64,000 bases of DNA, taken from assembly GCA_937904325.1 (NCBI GenBank), contig CALGTK010000374.1, positions 1 through 64,000 of the forward strand, in the 5' to 3' direction. This document shows positions 20,362 through 30,271 of this stretch, one piece after another. The translations under genes were made by a program, and so were the position numbers. Positions within the stretch are counted from its first letter, which is position 1; each line of letters opens with the position of its first letter. The notes under the pieces are model-generated. The model saw only the letters and a list, made by a program, of their open reading frames with translations, did no database searches and had not been told where the DNA came from. This DNA comes from an uncultured Planctomyces sp. GTDB lineage: Bacteria > Planctomycetota > Planctomycetia > Planctomycetales > Planctomycetaceae.

Positions 20362-21435
20362 ATGACCACGAGTTCTGCCACGTCTGATCAGCAGGACTCA
20401 GGATCCGCAAACTCGGCCAGCTCCAAACGCACTCTGGTGAGCGAGCGAACCAATTCGCTTCTGGGTGTTCAGATCATTTCGTCCGGCTCCTACTTGCCGG
20501 ATCAGGTGATTTCGAACGAGCAACTGCGAGACGAACGCGGCTTTGATCCTGATTGGATTAAGCAGCGAACCGGCATTCTCACCCGCCACCACGCTCCCCA
20601 GAATTTAGCGACCAGCGACATGGCTGTTGCAGCGGCTAAATCTGCAATCGAGCGTGCGAAAGTTAACCCCGCAGACATCGATTTGTTACTTATTGGGACG
20701 TTCACACCCGATTACTGCTGCCCGTCGACAGCCTGCCTGGTTCAGGATCGCCTCGGTCTTGAATGCCCGTCTGTCGATCTACAGGCTGCATGTTCGGGCT
20801 TTATGTATTCGCTGGTGACTGGATCGCAGTTCGTCGCGACTGGAAACAGTAAGCTGGCTTTAATCATCGGTGCCGACTGTAACAGTCGAATCGTCGACCA
20901 GTCGGATCGAACAATTGCGCCGCTTTTTGGCGATGGTGCCGGAGCGGTTCTGATGACCCGCGGAGAGGCCACGCAGGGGCTCATTTGCTATCAGCTCGGG
21001 TCGGACGGCAGCGGCGGACCGTTGCTTCAGGCAACGACAGGTGGAACGAAGGAGCCAAATACACCTGAAGACGTCGCGTCGAATAACCACCTGTTAAAGA
21101 TGGACGGTCGCAATGTTTTTAAATGGGCCGTACGAGTCGTGCAGGAATCAATCGAGCTGGTGCTCGAAAAATCCGGCATGTCCGCCAACGATGTCAGTCT
21201 GTTTCTGATTCACCAGGCGAACATCCGAATCGTCGACGCCGCGATGGAAAAACTGGGAATTCCGGCATCGAAAGTGGCGATCAATCTCGATCAATACGGT
21301 AATACTTCGGCCGGATCGATCCCGATCTGCCTTGACGAGGCTCAGCAGGCTGGACGCATAAATAAGGGCGATGTCCTGCTGATGTGCGGCTTCGGTGGCG
21401 GTTTGACCTGGGGCACAGCGTTGTACCGTTGGTAG
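20362..21435 (+). CDS. fabH: 3-oxoacyl-ACP synthase III
   Basis: FabH condenses acetyl- or other short acyl-CoA with malonyl-ACP to start fatty acid synthesis. ATG 20362 is chosen because AAGGAGA lies about 10 nt upstream, giving 357 aa. A longer reading to 20236 has no ribosome site. The first 35 residues are Ser/Thr-rich and extra to the usual FabH. The catalytic triad is complete: Cys144 in 'LQAACSGFMYS', His284 in 'FLIHQANIRI' and Asn314 in 'YGNTSAGS'. The dimer and CoA motif 'GDGAGAVLM' is present. No other fab gene or acpP is adjacent. The nearest neighbour, der, starts about 220 bp downstream. Confidence 0.93.
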   Translation: MTTSSATSDQQDSGSANSASSKRTLVSERTNSLLGVQIISSGSYLPDQVISNEQLRDERGFDPDWIKQRTGILTRHHAPQNLATSDMAVAAAKSAIERAKVNPADIDLLLIGTFTPDYCCPSTACLVQDRLGLECPSVDLQAACSGFMYSLVTGSQFVATGNSKLALIIGADCNSRIVDQSDRTIAPLFGDGAGAVLMTRGEATQGLICYQLGSDGSGGPLLQATTGGTKEPNTPEDVASNNHLLKMDGRNVFKWAVRVVQESIELVLEKSGMSANDVSLFLIHQANIRIVDAAMEKLGIPASKVAINLDQYGNTSAGSIPICLDEAQQAGRINKGDVLLMCGFGGGLTWGTALYRW

Positions 21436-21656
21436 GCCTGCCTGCTAAGCTTTGCTCTATGCTATCACCCGCGAGCCCTGACTTCGTCCCGAAATCCGTG
21501 GCTCAAATGCAGTAATCGGATGCGTTTCTCGGTAGGATCCCAATCAGCTTCTCGGATTGTCACGTCGCCTCTGCCGCTTTTGATGTCCGAATCTTCCTTC
21601 GGCGAGAACGGGTCAGACCGTTTTTCCCCCCAACGCTCAACGTGGAATTCAGAGAA

Positions 21657-23054
21657 ATGTCCATCCCCAAAGTCGCCATCGTGGGACGCCCGAACGTCGG
21701 GAAAAGTTCGCTGTTCAACTGGCTCGCCCGGAAAATGATCGCTGTCGTCGATGGTACGGCCGGAACTACACGCGACCGAATGCGACATCTGCTGCACGAG
21801 GAAGATCGCTATTTTGAGTTGATTGATACGGGCGGAATGGGTATCGATGATTCTGACGATCTGACCAGCGACATCGAAAACCAGATCAATATGGGGCTGC
21901 ATGAAGCTGACCTCATTGTCTTCGTGGTCGACGGCAAGGCCGGCCCAGTCCCGCTCGACATTCATGTCGCCAATCGACTGCGACATATCGACAAGCCGAA
22001 ACTGCTGGTTGTGAATAAGTGCGACTCGTCACAAACAGCCGACGACATCGCCGAATTCTACAAGCTGGCGAACTGCAAACTGATCACGACAAGCGTGAAG
22101 GGAAATCACAATCGCCATGGTTTGATGGCCGCCGTTCTGGAATTGCTGCCACCGATCAGCGACAAAGAATCCGCCGATGGTGCGGACCAGGCTGCCGAGC
22201 CTGAGATGAAGCTAGCGATTGTTGGGCGGAGGAACGTTGGCAAGAGCACGTTTATCAACGCACTTGCAGAAGAAGACCGCGTGATCGTCAGCGAAGTCGC
22301 CGGGACAACTCGGGACAGCATCGACCTTCGCATCGATGTTGATGGAAAAACGATCATCGCCATTGACACTCCGGGGGTTCGCAAGAAGAAAAGTCTGGCC
22401 AACGACATCGAGTTCTACGGTCTTGTTCGTGCTCAGCGAAGTATCCGCCGCGCAGACGTTGTGTTGATCTTTTTCGATTCGCAGAAGACTGTTTCGCGAG
22501 TCGACAAGCAACTGGTTGAGGAAGTTCTGACTCACTACAAACCGTGCATCTTTGTTGTGAACAAGTGGGACGAAGCAACTGAAGCAGGCATGACCATTGA
22601 GTCGTGGGGCGATTACCTGCTGAAAGAATTCGCATCGATCCGGCATGCTCCTGTGGCCTTCGTGACGGCCATCGAAAATCGCAACACTCGAAAACTGATC
22701 AACCTTGCCCAGACCGTCTTCAAGCAATCGATGGCCCGCGTCGGAACCGGGAAGCTAAATCGCATTCTCCGGGGAGCCATTCTGAAGAACCGACCGCCAA
22801 TGCGGAAAAGCCGAATTCCAAAGATCTATTATGCAGTGCAGGTTGCAATACAGCCGCCAACAATCGTTCTTAAGTGCAACGATCCGACACTGTTCGACAA
22901 TTCGTGGAAGAGGTATCTGCTGGGGGTTCTCCAGGAAGAGCTCCCGTTCGCCGAAGTGCCAATCAAGCTTTACATGCGGGCGAAGACTACTGAAGAAGAA
23001 CGCTTTCCAAATCGATTGCCGGCAGGTGTCGAGGAAACCGTCGAGAATATTTAA
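21657..23054 (+). CDS. der: Ribosome biogenesis GTPase Der (EngA)
   Basis: Der is a double GTPase needed for maturation of the 50S ribosomal subunit. The protein begins with the expected MSIPKVAIVGRPNVGKS at ATG 21657. An upstream GTG at 21642 is also in frame, and neither has a strong ribosome site. G-domain 1 has 'GRPNVGKSS', 'DTGG' and 'NKCD'. G-domain 2 (from about residue 180) has 'GRRNVGKST', 'DTPG' and 'NKWD'. A KH-like C-terminal domain follows ('RILRGAILKNRPPMRKS'). The length (465 aa) is normal. The gene stands alone before the epimerase gene. Confidence 0.96.
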   Translation: MSIPKVAIVGRPNVGKSSLFNWLARKMIAVVDGTAGTTRDRMRHLLHEEDRYFELIDTGGMGIDDSDDLTSDIENQINMGLHEADLIVFVVDGKAGPVPLDIHVANRLRHIDKPKLLVVNKCDSSQTADDIAEFYKLANCKLITTSVKGNHNRHGLMAAVLELLPPISDKESADGADQAAEPEMKLAIVGRRNVGKSTFINALAEEDRVIVSEVAGTTRDSIDLRIDVDGKTIIAIDTPGVRKKKSLANDIEFYGLVRAQRSIRRADVVLIFFDSQKTVSRVDKQLVEEVLTHYKPCIFVVNKWDEATEAGMTIESWGDYLLKEFASIRHAPVAFVTAIENRNTRKLINLAQTVFKQSMARVGTGKLNRILRGAILKNRPPMRKSRIPKIYYAVQVAIQPPTIVLKCNDPTLFDNSWKRYLLGVLQEELPFAEVPIKLYMRAKTTEEERFPNRLPAGVEETVENI

Positions 23055-23169
23055 AGCATTTTCAGAATTTGCATTCAGTCGTAGCTGAAGTGGCAACACT
23101 TCGGGAGTTGCTGGAACTCTTGCGTGCCTGGCTACGAGGGTGGCAAAAATCTGAAACCAGGAAATTAAA

Positions 23170-24138
23170 ATGGATCGCAGTCAGCACGTATTGATTACTG
23201 GCGGAGCCGGATTTATTGGAAGTCATCTCGCGAGAGAGCTGTTGAAATCCGGCCGGCGAGTTTCTGTGATCGATAATTTGTCGACCGGCCTGCACGCCAA
23301 CGTCGCTGATCTGGAATCTGATTCCAATTTTCGCCTGTACGTCGACACGGTCCGCGAAGTTGCGTTGATGGAAAAGCTGATGTCCGAATGCGACACAGTC
23401 TTTCATCTCGCCAGCGCTGTCGGCGTAAAGTTGATCATGGAACAGCCGGTCGACACGATCGACACAATTTACCAGGGGACGGAAGTCGTACTCCGACTGG
23501 CCCGTCGCTACAGAAATCGCGTCTTGATCACGTCGACTTCCGAAGTCTACGGAAAGTCCGAAAACGTTCCTTATCGCGAAGACGATGATCGGCTCGAAGG
23601 CGCAACAACTAAACATCGTTGGGCGTATGCCTGTGCAAAAGCGCTTGATGAATTCCTCGCGCTGGCCCACTGGAAGGAAAGTCGGCTGCCGGTCACGATC
23701 GTTCGATTGTTCAACACGGTGGGGCCGCATCAGCGCAGTCAGTACGGGATGGTGGTTCCGCGATTCGTTGAACAGGCCTTACGAAATGACAAACTGGAAG
23801 TTCACGGCGACGGCAGTCAATCGCGGTGCTTCTGCCATGTTTACGATGTCGTACAAGCATTGATTAAGCTGGTTGACTCTGAAGAAACCTGCGGGCAAAT
23901 TTTCAATGTGGGAAGTACCGAAGAGCTTTCGATTCTGCAGCTCGCCGAGTTGATCATCTCGCGTTTACAGAGTTCTTCGAAAGTTGAGCTTGTCCCGTAT
24001 GACAAGGCATACGGAGAAGGTTTTGAAGATATGCAACGACGAGTGCCATCGATCGACCGGATCAACGAAACCGTCAGTTGGCAGCCTACACGAACGATTA
24101 ACAACATCATTGATGATGTCGCTGCAGAGCTACGCTAA
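23170..24138 (+). CDS. NAD-dependent sugar-nucleotide epimerase/dehydratase
   Basis: This is an extended short-chain dehydrogenase of 322 aa. It has the NAD motif 'GGAGFIGSH' near the N-terminus, the acidic end of strand 2 ('VIDNLSTG'), the Ser/Thr of the active site ('LITSTSEVYG') and the Y-x3-K pair in 'YACAKALDEF'. The motifs 'RLFNTVGPHQ' and 'HGDGSQSRCFCHVYDVVQAL' (quoted in part) are typical of UDP-glucose/UDP-glucuronate-type enzymes such as UDP-xylose synthase, but the exact substrate cannot be read. A DegT-like gene follows 262 bp later, so the two may act in the same sugar pathway. The start ATG has AGGAAA about 7 nt upstream. Confidence 0.88.
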   Translation: MDRSQHVLITGGAGFIGSHLARELLKSGRRVSVIDNLSTGLHANVADLESDSNFRLYVDTVREVALMEKLMSECDTVFHLASAVGVKLIMEQPVDTIDTIYQGTEVVLRLARRYRNRVLITSTSEVYGKSENVPYREDDDRLEGATTKHRWAYACAKALDEFLALAHWKESRLPVTIVRLFNTVGPHQRSQYGMVVPRFVEQALRNDKLEVHGDGSQSRCFCHVYDVVQALIKLVDSEETCGQIFNVGSTEELSILQLAELIISRLQSSSKVELVPYDKAYGEGFEDMQRRVPSIDRINETVSWQPTRTINNIIDDVAAELR

Positions 24139-24400
24139 GCGTTTTGCGACAGCAGAAGTTTATGCGTTCGATGTCCGAGCCAGCGTGACACGCGCCTGCC
24201 ATGCCGCGCGGTGTCACTCGCGAAACACGAATCGCGGATTGCCGCAGTCTTTATGCAGTCCACCGGCACGAAGTGTGCGGATTGAATCATCGTTGCCGCA
24301 CAGCAGTCAGTCCATTTGTGACAGCGTCGGAGAATCCGAAACGCGGTTCACTGGATGTTGCGGGTCCATCACAGAATCAGCGTTCAAGGACTTTTCAGAA

Positions 24401-25621
24401 ATGTCACATCAATCGGTCTCTCCTAACCACTTTCCAGAAAGGAATGCTCCAACTGAGCAGGTGGAAGGACCGGCAAACGTTTCCAGAGGCCGTGTTGCAT
24501 CGGCAGCGGTCGCTGCTCTGCAAAGACTAGTCGCGATGGGCCCATCGCGTGCGGATTGGCAAACGGAACTGGAAGCGGAAACTGGTCGGCTATGTGGCAC
24601 GCCGCACGTCGTTGCCGTGGCGAGTGCCAATGTTGCCTTGCACTGCGTTCTTGCTGCCAGCAACCTGAAGCCGCAAGATGAAGTCATCATTCCGGCTTAC
24701 CTGCCACCATCGATTCCGGAAGTCATCTGGCAATTTAATGCGCATCCGATTCTCGTCGATATCAGCCCAGAATCGGCACACATCGACGTAGACCAGATTG
24801 CGGATTCATTGACGGATCGAACTCGAGCGGTTGTCGCTGTTGACATCGCAGGTTTGCCTGTGGACTCGCAAGTGCTCGGAAATTTTTGTCGCCGCCATCA
24901 CCTGCTGTTGATCAATGACGCCCAGGCACAATCTCCTGGCATCGGAACGCGAGGCGGCGTCGAAGGTAATGACGTCCGAATTTACCACTGCCGATCGGAA
25001 GAAACGAGCCTGCTGAATACGGGAGCTTTGATCTGCACATCGGACAATGGTCTCGCGACACGACTGCGGCAGGAGATCGCACCACTTGACGATCTGCCCG
25101 GCGAGTGTCAGCGATGGGACGCAAAGCGATCTTTGCACTATGCAGATCGGATGACAGACCTGGCCGCCGTCTGGCAACTGGCAGCGTTCGGGAAAACTCG
25201 CGACGCCTGGCGTCGACGATGCCAGATCGCGCTAAGTTATACTGCGGCGTTCAGTTGCCGACGAGAATTTCAGGTTCCGTACGAACGCTCAGACTCGAAT
25301 CACACATGGCTGAATTACCCGCTGGGACTGAACCTGCAACACCTTGGCGTCACACGCGACGAGTTTTCATCGGAACTTCGTCGTCGAGGCGTCTCGGTCA
25401 CTGTTTCTTGCCTGCCAGTCAATCTGATGCCGCATTACCAGGAACGTTACGGAGTTGCGGCCGAAACCTTTCCCGTCGCCCGAAATGAATTCCTGCGTCG
25501 CGTCTGTTTGCCAATAGACGCACGGATGAGTGATGCCGACATCGACCGAGTCGCTGGTACTGTCATGACATTTACAGACGAGTTGATTGCTCGGCGGACG
25601 ATGGCAGCCGAAACTCGATAA
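24401..25621 (+). CDS. DegT/DnrJ/EryC1-like protein lacking the PLP lysine
   Basis: This 406-aa member of the DegT sugar aminotransferase family normally uses pyridoxal phosphate to aminate keto sugars. ATG 24401 has AAGGA about 10 nt upstream. The frame is open further upstream to 23984, but that part overlaps the epimerase gene and is not convincing. The fold features are 'ASANVALHCVLAA', 'EVIIPAYLPPSI' and the PLP ring-nitrogen Asp173 in 'INDAQAQ'. The Schiff-base lysine should lie 28 residues after that Asp (as in ArnB). Here the position is Glu201 in 'YHCRSEETSLLNTG', with no Lys nearby. The protein is therefore probably not a normal aminotransferase. It could be a regulatory or structural paralogue. 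Confidence 0.82.
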   Translation: MSHQSVSPNHFPERNAPTEQVEGPANVSRGRVASAAVAALQRLVAMGPSRADWQTELEAETGRLCGTPHVVAVASANVALHCVLAASNLKPQDEVIIPAYLPPSIPEVIWQFNAHPILVDISPESAHIDVDQIADSLTDRTRAVVAVDIAGLPVDSQVLGNFCRRHHLLLINDAQAQSPGIGTRGGVEGNDVRIYHCRSEETSLLNTGALICTSDNGLATRLRQEIAPLDDLPGECQRWDAKRSLHYADRMTDLAAVWQLAAFGKTRDAWRRRCQIALSYTAAFSCRREFQVPYERSDSNHTWLNYPLGLNLQHLGVTRDEFSSELRRRGVSVTVSCLPVNLMPHYQERYGVAAETFPVARNEFLRRVCLPIDARMSDADIDRVAGTVMTFTDELIARRTMAAETR

Positions 25622-25705
25622 TCGTAAGAGCGTGTAAAGAACGCTGCGCATCCCGGCTAGAGAAGCATCATCGCTTTGATCGTCGGAAATGCCGTCTGGT
25701 TACAC

Positions 25706-27325
25706 TTAGTCTGACCCAACGGGTGGTGTCGCATCAGCAATGCGCCGCTGTAGTTCTTCGGCCCGGTGGACGTACTTGCTCGCCTCTGCATCGTCCTGAT
25801 AAAGGACGGTAAGACCGTCGAGTACCGAAAGCGCGTCGTTAATACGACCTTCGTCGATCAATGCTTCCGCTTGCTTAATTGCCTGCTGTGGCAATCCCAC
25901 TTTGTCGCCATGCTGTTTTCGCCGCTTGTCGAGAAACTTCAACTGCGTATCAATTTCGGCGATGGTGTCACCGTACGCTTCAGCATGAACGATAACCGCT
26001 CGAAGCGCCCGCAGGACGCGTTCTTCGCGAGGGATATCTCCATTTCGCCGGTATGATTTTGCCAGTCGAATAAACCGAGCAACTTCCCCTGATGCCCCGG
26101 ACGAATCCGTCACCAGGTCTGAACTGCCGTTCAGAGAACTGTCTTGCTGAACCCCGTTCATCCATAGAAAGCCGCCGCCGACCAGCAGTCCGAGGCAAAG
26201 AATAAGAAACCAGGTGTTGTCGAACAGTTTGGCAACGGGAGACTTGTCTTGTTCCCGTGCCAGTTCTGCGCGAAACGCATCACGCATCATCGTGGCCGAC
26301 CCCGGACCGTCGTAACGTGCGTCGCCAAACTGCTCACTTACCTCACGGGTTCCCGACTCCAGCAGTCCGGATTCGAATATCTCTTCCTCGTTGTGAACGA
26401 GAGAACTCCGGCTTGGGGCTGTCGACGTTGCGGATATTAAACTGTCCGCCTTCATCGGTCTGGCAATAGTTTCGTCTTTGCTTGCGAATTCGACACGCTT
26501 GACGACTTCTTTTAGTCGTAGCGACACTACGTGGGCGTCGCTGTACCGCTCGTCGGGGGCCTTCTTTAACAACTGGCAAACGACGTCTTCCAGAATCTTT
26601 GGAATGTCAGCAGCGTACAGGCTGGGCCGATCGAACATTGCTGTTGAGTGTTTCTGAATGATATCGACGATACTTTTGCCGGTGAACGGCGGCCGCCCGG
26701 TCAGCATGACGTAAAGCACGGCCCCGAGTGAATAAAGATCGCTTTTCCGGGTGCATCGCCTTCCCTGAGCCTGCTCGGGTGACATGTACTCTGCCGTGCC
26801 GATGATCCCGCCCGTTACGGTCAATCGTTGCGCTGCAAACACCTGAGCAACTCCAAAATCAGTCAGCTTGACGACGCCGTCATCGCCAATCAGCAGGTTC
26901 GATGGTTTGAGATCCCGATGCACAACACCGGTTGCATGAGCGGTTTTCAGTGCTGCACAAATCTGAATCGCGATATCGACCGACTGTTCCCACGGAAGTC
27001 GGCGGTTGGTGCGGATGCAATCGGTCAGCGTCTCCCCTTCGACATACTCCATCGCAAACCACATTTGGTCCGTCGGTTCATCGTGTCCGCTCTCGAATAA
27101 CTCGACGATGTGCGGTCCGGCTAGTTGCCGCATAGCATCGATTTCGCGTTCAAACCGATCAATCGTTCCCGGCTCACGGGCCATCGATGACGGCAGCACT
27201 TTCACCGCTGCTTCAAGCTGAGTATCAACATGCCGTCCCAGATAAACGGTGCCCATTCCTCCGGAACCAATCTTCCGGAGAATCTCGTACGGGCCGATTC
27301 GGTGTGGAAGTTCTACTTCGTCCAT
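25706..27325 (-). CDS. Transmembrane Ser/Thr protein kinase (PknB type)
   Basis: This 539-aa kinase has an N-terminal catalytic domain (residues 11-275): Gly loop 'IGSGGMGTVYLG', Lys42 in 'AAVKVL', catalytic Asp138 in 'HRDLKPSN', DFG Asp156, and 'GTAEYMSPEQAQG'. A juxtamembrane linker follows, then one membrane segment (about 371-389, WFLILCLGLLVGGGFLWM) and an outer C-terminal region of 150 residues rich in charged helices that looks TPR-like or coiled, with no PASTA repeats. The outer part is the likely sensor or protein-interaction domain. The gene is divergent from the DUF1445 gene, with a short gap between them that must hold both promoters. Confidence 0.93.
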   Translation of the reverse strand: MDEVELPHRIGPYEILRKIGSGGMGTVYLGRHVDTQLEAAVKVLPSSMAREPGTIDRFEREIDAMRQLAGPHIVELFESGHDEPTDQMWFAMEYVEGETLTDCIRTNRRLPWEQSVDIAIQICAALKTAHATGVVHRDLKPSNLLIGDDGVVKLTDFGVAQVFAAQRLTVTGGIIGTAEYMSPEQAQGRRCTRKSDLYSLGAVLYVMLTGRPPFTGKSIVDIIQKHSTAMFDRPSLYAADIPKILEDVVCQLLKKAPDERYSDAHVVSLRLKEVVKRVEFASKDETIARPMKADSLISATSTAPSRSSLVHNEEEIFESGLLESGTREVSEQFGDARYDGPGSATMMRDAFRAELAREQDKSPVAKLFDNTWFLILCLGLLVGGGFLWMNGVQQDSSLNGSSDLVTDSSGASGEVARFIRLAKSYRRNGDIPREERVLRALRAVIVHAEAYGDTIAEIDTQLKFLDKRRKQHGDKVGLPQQAIKQAEALIDEGRINDALSVLDGLTVLYQDDAEASKYVHRAEELQRRIADATPPVGSD

Positions 27326-27472
27326 TGGAAATCACACTCCGTGGATTAATATCGACGTCTCAAAGTTTGATCGCCGACACAGTGAAAAACGGGAAGATAA
27401 AACCGACCGCCAGAAATCGTGAATGAATTGTGCCATGATCGGTACAGTTCGAGGCTGCGCCAATGGGCGACC

Positions 27473-28309
27473 ATGCTGGAAACCTCAGAGAAAGAACAAC
27501 CGCCCGTGCCATCCCGGAATGATTTATTGACGCCAGAGTCCGTCAGACGTGCCTGCCGTTCGCAGGAATTGACCATGCAGACGTCAGGGCTTGCTCCTGG
27601 CTTTGCTCAGGCAAATCTGGTCATCCTGCCGAGTGAGGACGCTGGCGAGTTTCTTCGTTTCTGCGAGTTGAACCCAAAACCCTGTCCGCTCCTTGAAGTG
27701 ACCGAGCCTGGGCAGGTTTCTCTCCCAAGGCTCGCAATGAACGCGGACCTGAGAACCGATTTGCCGATGTACCGAGTCTGGCGAAGCGGCCAGTTCACCG
27801 ATGAAGTTACAAACATCTCAGAAATCTGGCAGGACAACTTTGTCAGCGTTCTGATCGGTTGTTCGTTCACATTTGAAGAGGCTCTGATCGAAGCGGGGAT
27901 CCCTGTCCGGCACATTGAACTTGGCTGCAACGTTCCAATGTACCGGACAAATATCGACTGCAAGCCCGCCGGCAGATTTCATGGCCCACTCGTGGTTTCA
28001 ATGCGACCGCTAAACCCGTCTGACACGTCTCGAGCGGTACAGATCACGTCTCAATTTCCCGACGTTCACGGAGCACCAATCCACATCGGCACTCCGGAAG
28101 AGATCGGTATCACAGATTTGCACAGCCCGGACTTCGGCGACGCCGTACCAGTCGCCCCTGGCGAACAGCCTGTCTTCTGGGCCTGCGGAGTCACTCCCCA
28201 AGCCGCCCTGGTGGCGGCAAAGCCGGAATTCGCCATCACTCACAGTCCTGGTTGCATGTTTGTCTCTGATCTCAAAGACGAATCGCTTAGACGCTCGCCG
28301 CAGCTGTAA
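27473..28309 (+). CDS. DUF1445 putative hydro-lyase (D-glutamate cyclase family)
   Basis: The protein is about 278 aa from ATG 27473, or 296 from an in-frame codon at 27419 with no ribosome site at either. It carries the family blocks '[20 protein letters not shown]' (quoted in part), '[16 protein letters not shown]', '[20 protein letters not shown]' (quoted in part), 'VSMRP', 'HGAPIHIG', '[13 protein letters not shown]' and '[13 protein letters not shown]'. The family includes mitochondrial D-glutamate cyclase, which turns D-glutamate into 5-oxo-D-proline. Bacterial members are annotated only as putative hydro-lyases. It is not in an obvious operon: the kinase is divergent and the formate dehydrogenase genes start 340 bp on. 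Confidence 0.85.
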   Translation: MLETSEKEQPPVPSRNDLLTPESVRRACRSQELTMQTSGLAPGFAQANLVILPSEDAGEFLRFCELNPKPCPLLEVTEPGQVSLPRLAMNADLRTDLPMYRVWRSGQFTDEVTNISEIWQDNFVSVLIGCSFTFEEALIEAGIPVRHIELGCNVPMYRTNIDCKPAGRFHGPLVVSMRPLNPSDTSRAVQITSQFPDVHGAPIHIGTPEEIGITDLHSPDFGDAVPVAPGEQPVFWACGVTPQAALVAAKPEFAITHSPGCMFVSDLKDESLRRSPQL

Positions 28310-28651
28310 ATCCCGGTTTCAAGGCAAACAATTGTCCTGATGGCTTTCGGGCGGTTCGTGGCTATCAAGTGATGGGTAGTTCCTTAACCCTTACGCCTCG
28401 CTGCATGCAGTTCGGCAATAAATTTGCCGCATGCCAAATAGGATGCCCGAGTCAGTCGTTACGACTTTGAGAAACCTTACCGAGTGACCTCGATGAAAAT
28501 GTCGAGATCGAGCTAAAGTCCCACTTTAAATACGATCATCGCAGTAGCCTTCGGGATGCCGCGAGAATAATTTTCTCAGTTCCCACGTCATCATCCCCGT
28601 GCAGGCGGGAAACCAGCTTGATCAAGAAGCTGATTGATAAGGATTATCGTT
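28310..28651. other. 342-bp gap upstream of formate dehydrogenase
   Basis: No gene is seen. The gap holds three small hairpins: CGGCAA/TTGCCG around 28412-28430, AGTCG/CGACT near 28456-28470, and a REP-like CCCG-tgcagg-CGGG near 28596-28609. The last is shortly before the ribosome site of the formate dehydrogenase beta gene. A promoter for that operon should lie here, but no clear -35/-10 or sigma-54 match was identified. Confidence 0.4.
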
Positions 28652-30271
28652 GTGAAACTTCTTCGTGAGCTGACGCGAGTCCAGCACGAACGCGGCTGGT
28701 TAAGCTACGAGACGTTGCGTGAAATCGCCAAACAACAACGGGTTCCGCTCTACCGTCTGGAGGGACTCGTCAGTTTCTATCCGAGTTTCCGCCGCTCTCC
28801 GCCGCCGCGAAGAACTGTGCATGTGTGTCGCGACGTCGCATGCGCGATGGGCGGGTGTGCAAAACTGAGTTCCGATCTTCGAGCAAACCTTGCTTCGCAG
28901 GAAGATGTTGAAGTCGTCGAAGTTTCCTGCATCGGCCGCTGCGACCATGCTCCGGCCGCGTCTGTCGATGAAATTCCGATTGGAAATACATCGACAGACG
29001 ACTTGCTGAAACTGATCGATGGCTCACAGCCTCTGCCGGCTAACGGTTCCACGCAAACATCGCGTAGTTGGAAATCCGATCCGTATGGCATTCCGTCTGA
29101 ACGATACGGCACAGTCCGGAAGTTCGCTGTTGACCCGGGTGAAGTCTGCATGGAAGCGCTGAAAGCTTCTGGCTTACGCGGCATGGGCGGAGCTGGATTT
29201 CCAACCGGTCGAAAATGGGAACTCGTTCGAGGCGAATCCGAACCGCAGAAATTCGTCATCTGTAACGCCGACGAAAGTGAGCCCGGCACATTCAAAGATC
29301 GAGTCATTCTGGAAGAACTTCCTCACCTGGTGATTGAGGGAATGCTTCTGGCCGGGCTGACGATTGGAGCTGACACTGGCATTGTCTATCTGCGCCACGA
29401 ATATCAAAAGGAGCAGAAGGCTCTGGAAGCCGCCCTTGGGTATGCCCGAGATCAAGGTATTCTCGGCGACAACGCGGCCGGTTCAGGTAAATATTTCGAC
29501 ATCGAAATATTCGTATCGCCTGGCGGTTATATCCTCGGTGAAGAAACGGCGTTACTCGAAGCTCTGGAAGACAAACGAGGCGAACCTCGCAACAAGCCAC
29601 CCTATCCCGGAACGCATGGTCTGTGGGGCAAGCCGACGCTCATCAACAACGTTGAAACCTATGCTCTGGCAACTTCAATAGTGACGCGCGGAGTCGACTG
29701 GTGGAACGATCAGGCGGAAGGTGATTTCGCCGGATTGAAATTCATCTCCGTTTCCGGAGACGTCAAACAGCCGGGTGTCTACGAAACTGCCATCGGCACC
29801 AGCGTGTCCGATTTGATTGATCTCGCGGGTGGAATGCGAGACGGAGTGACGCTTCAGGCCTTTCTGCCCGGCGGAGTCAGCTCAAACTTTCTGCCGGCCG
29901 ACAAAGTCGACACACCGCTCGACTTCGACGCGATGAAAGCCGCCGGAAGCATGCTCGGTACCGGAGCGGTCATCGTGATCGGCCATCAGCACAACCTGTT
30001 CGACCTGGCCACCAACATCGTCCGATTCTTCCGCAACGAGTCGTGCGGAAAGTGCGTCCCGTGTCGCGTCGGCAGCCAGAAAGCCGTACAGATCCTGGAA
30101 GGAGCGGTCTGTGGAGGATCGAAGGACTCGGACCTGGCGATCCTTCTCGAACTCGGCGATACGCTTGAGCAAACCTCGATCTGTGGCCTCGGCCAGGTTG
30201 CCCTGAACTCAATCCTGTCGCTTATGAAAAACGTCCCCGACGCCGTACCCAACAATCCTCTCTCGCCGTAG
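28652..30271 (+). CDS. Formate dehydrogenase NAD-binding subunit, NuoE-NuoF fusion
   Basis: This is the diaphorase half of a soluble NAD-dependent formate dehydrogenase, passing electrons from Fe-S centres to NAD through FMN. GTG 28652 is the start (AAGGA 8 nt upstream). A TTG at 28634 is in frame but before the ribosome site. The N-terminal part (about 1-115) is a NuoE/FdsG-like thioredoxin-fold [2Fe-2S] domain with 'CRDVACAMGGC' and 'CIGRCDHAP'. The rest is NuoF-like, with the FMN/NADH loop 'GLRGMGGAGFPTGRKWE', 'NADESEPGTFKDR' and the [4Fe-4S] motif 'CGKCVPCRVGSQ'. In Cupriavidus FdsG and FdsB are separate genes. Here they are fused. Confidence 0.9.
   Translation: MKLLRELTRVQHERGWLSYETLREIAKQQRVPLYRLEGLVSFYPSFRRSPPPRRTVHVCRDVACAMGGCAKLSSDLRANLASQEDVEVVEVSCIGRCDHAPAASVDEIPIGNTSTDDLLKLIDGSQPLPANGSTQTSRSWKSDPYGIPSERYGTVRKFAVDPGEVCMEALKASGLRGMGGAGFPTGRKWELVRGESEPQKFVICNADESEPGTFKDRVILEELPHLVIEGMLLAGLTIGADTGIVYLRHEYQKEQKALEAALGYARDQGILGDNAAGSGKYFDIEIFVSPGGYILGEETALLEALEDKRGEPRNKPPYPGTHGLWGKPTLINNVETYALATSIVTRGVDWWNDQAEGDFAGLKFISVSGDVKQPGVYETAIGTSVSDLIDLAGGMRDGVTLQAFLPGGVSSNFLPADKVDTPLDFDAMKAAGSMLGTGAVIVIGHQHNLFDLATNIVRFFRNESCGKCVPCRVGSQKAVQILEGAVCGGSKDSDLAILLELGDTLEQTSICGLGQVALNSILSLMKNVPDAVPNNPLSP

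Noticed and set aside
23984-24400. 139-residue N-terminal extension of the DegT-like protein
   Set aside because: It overlaps the end of the epimerase gene in another frame, is rich in Cys, Arg and Ser without any motif, and a good ribosome site precedes ATG 24401.
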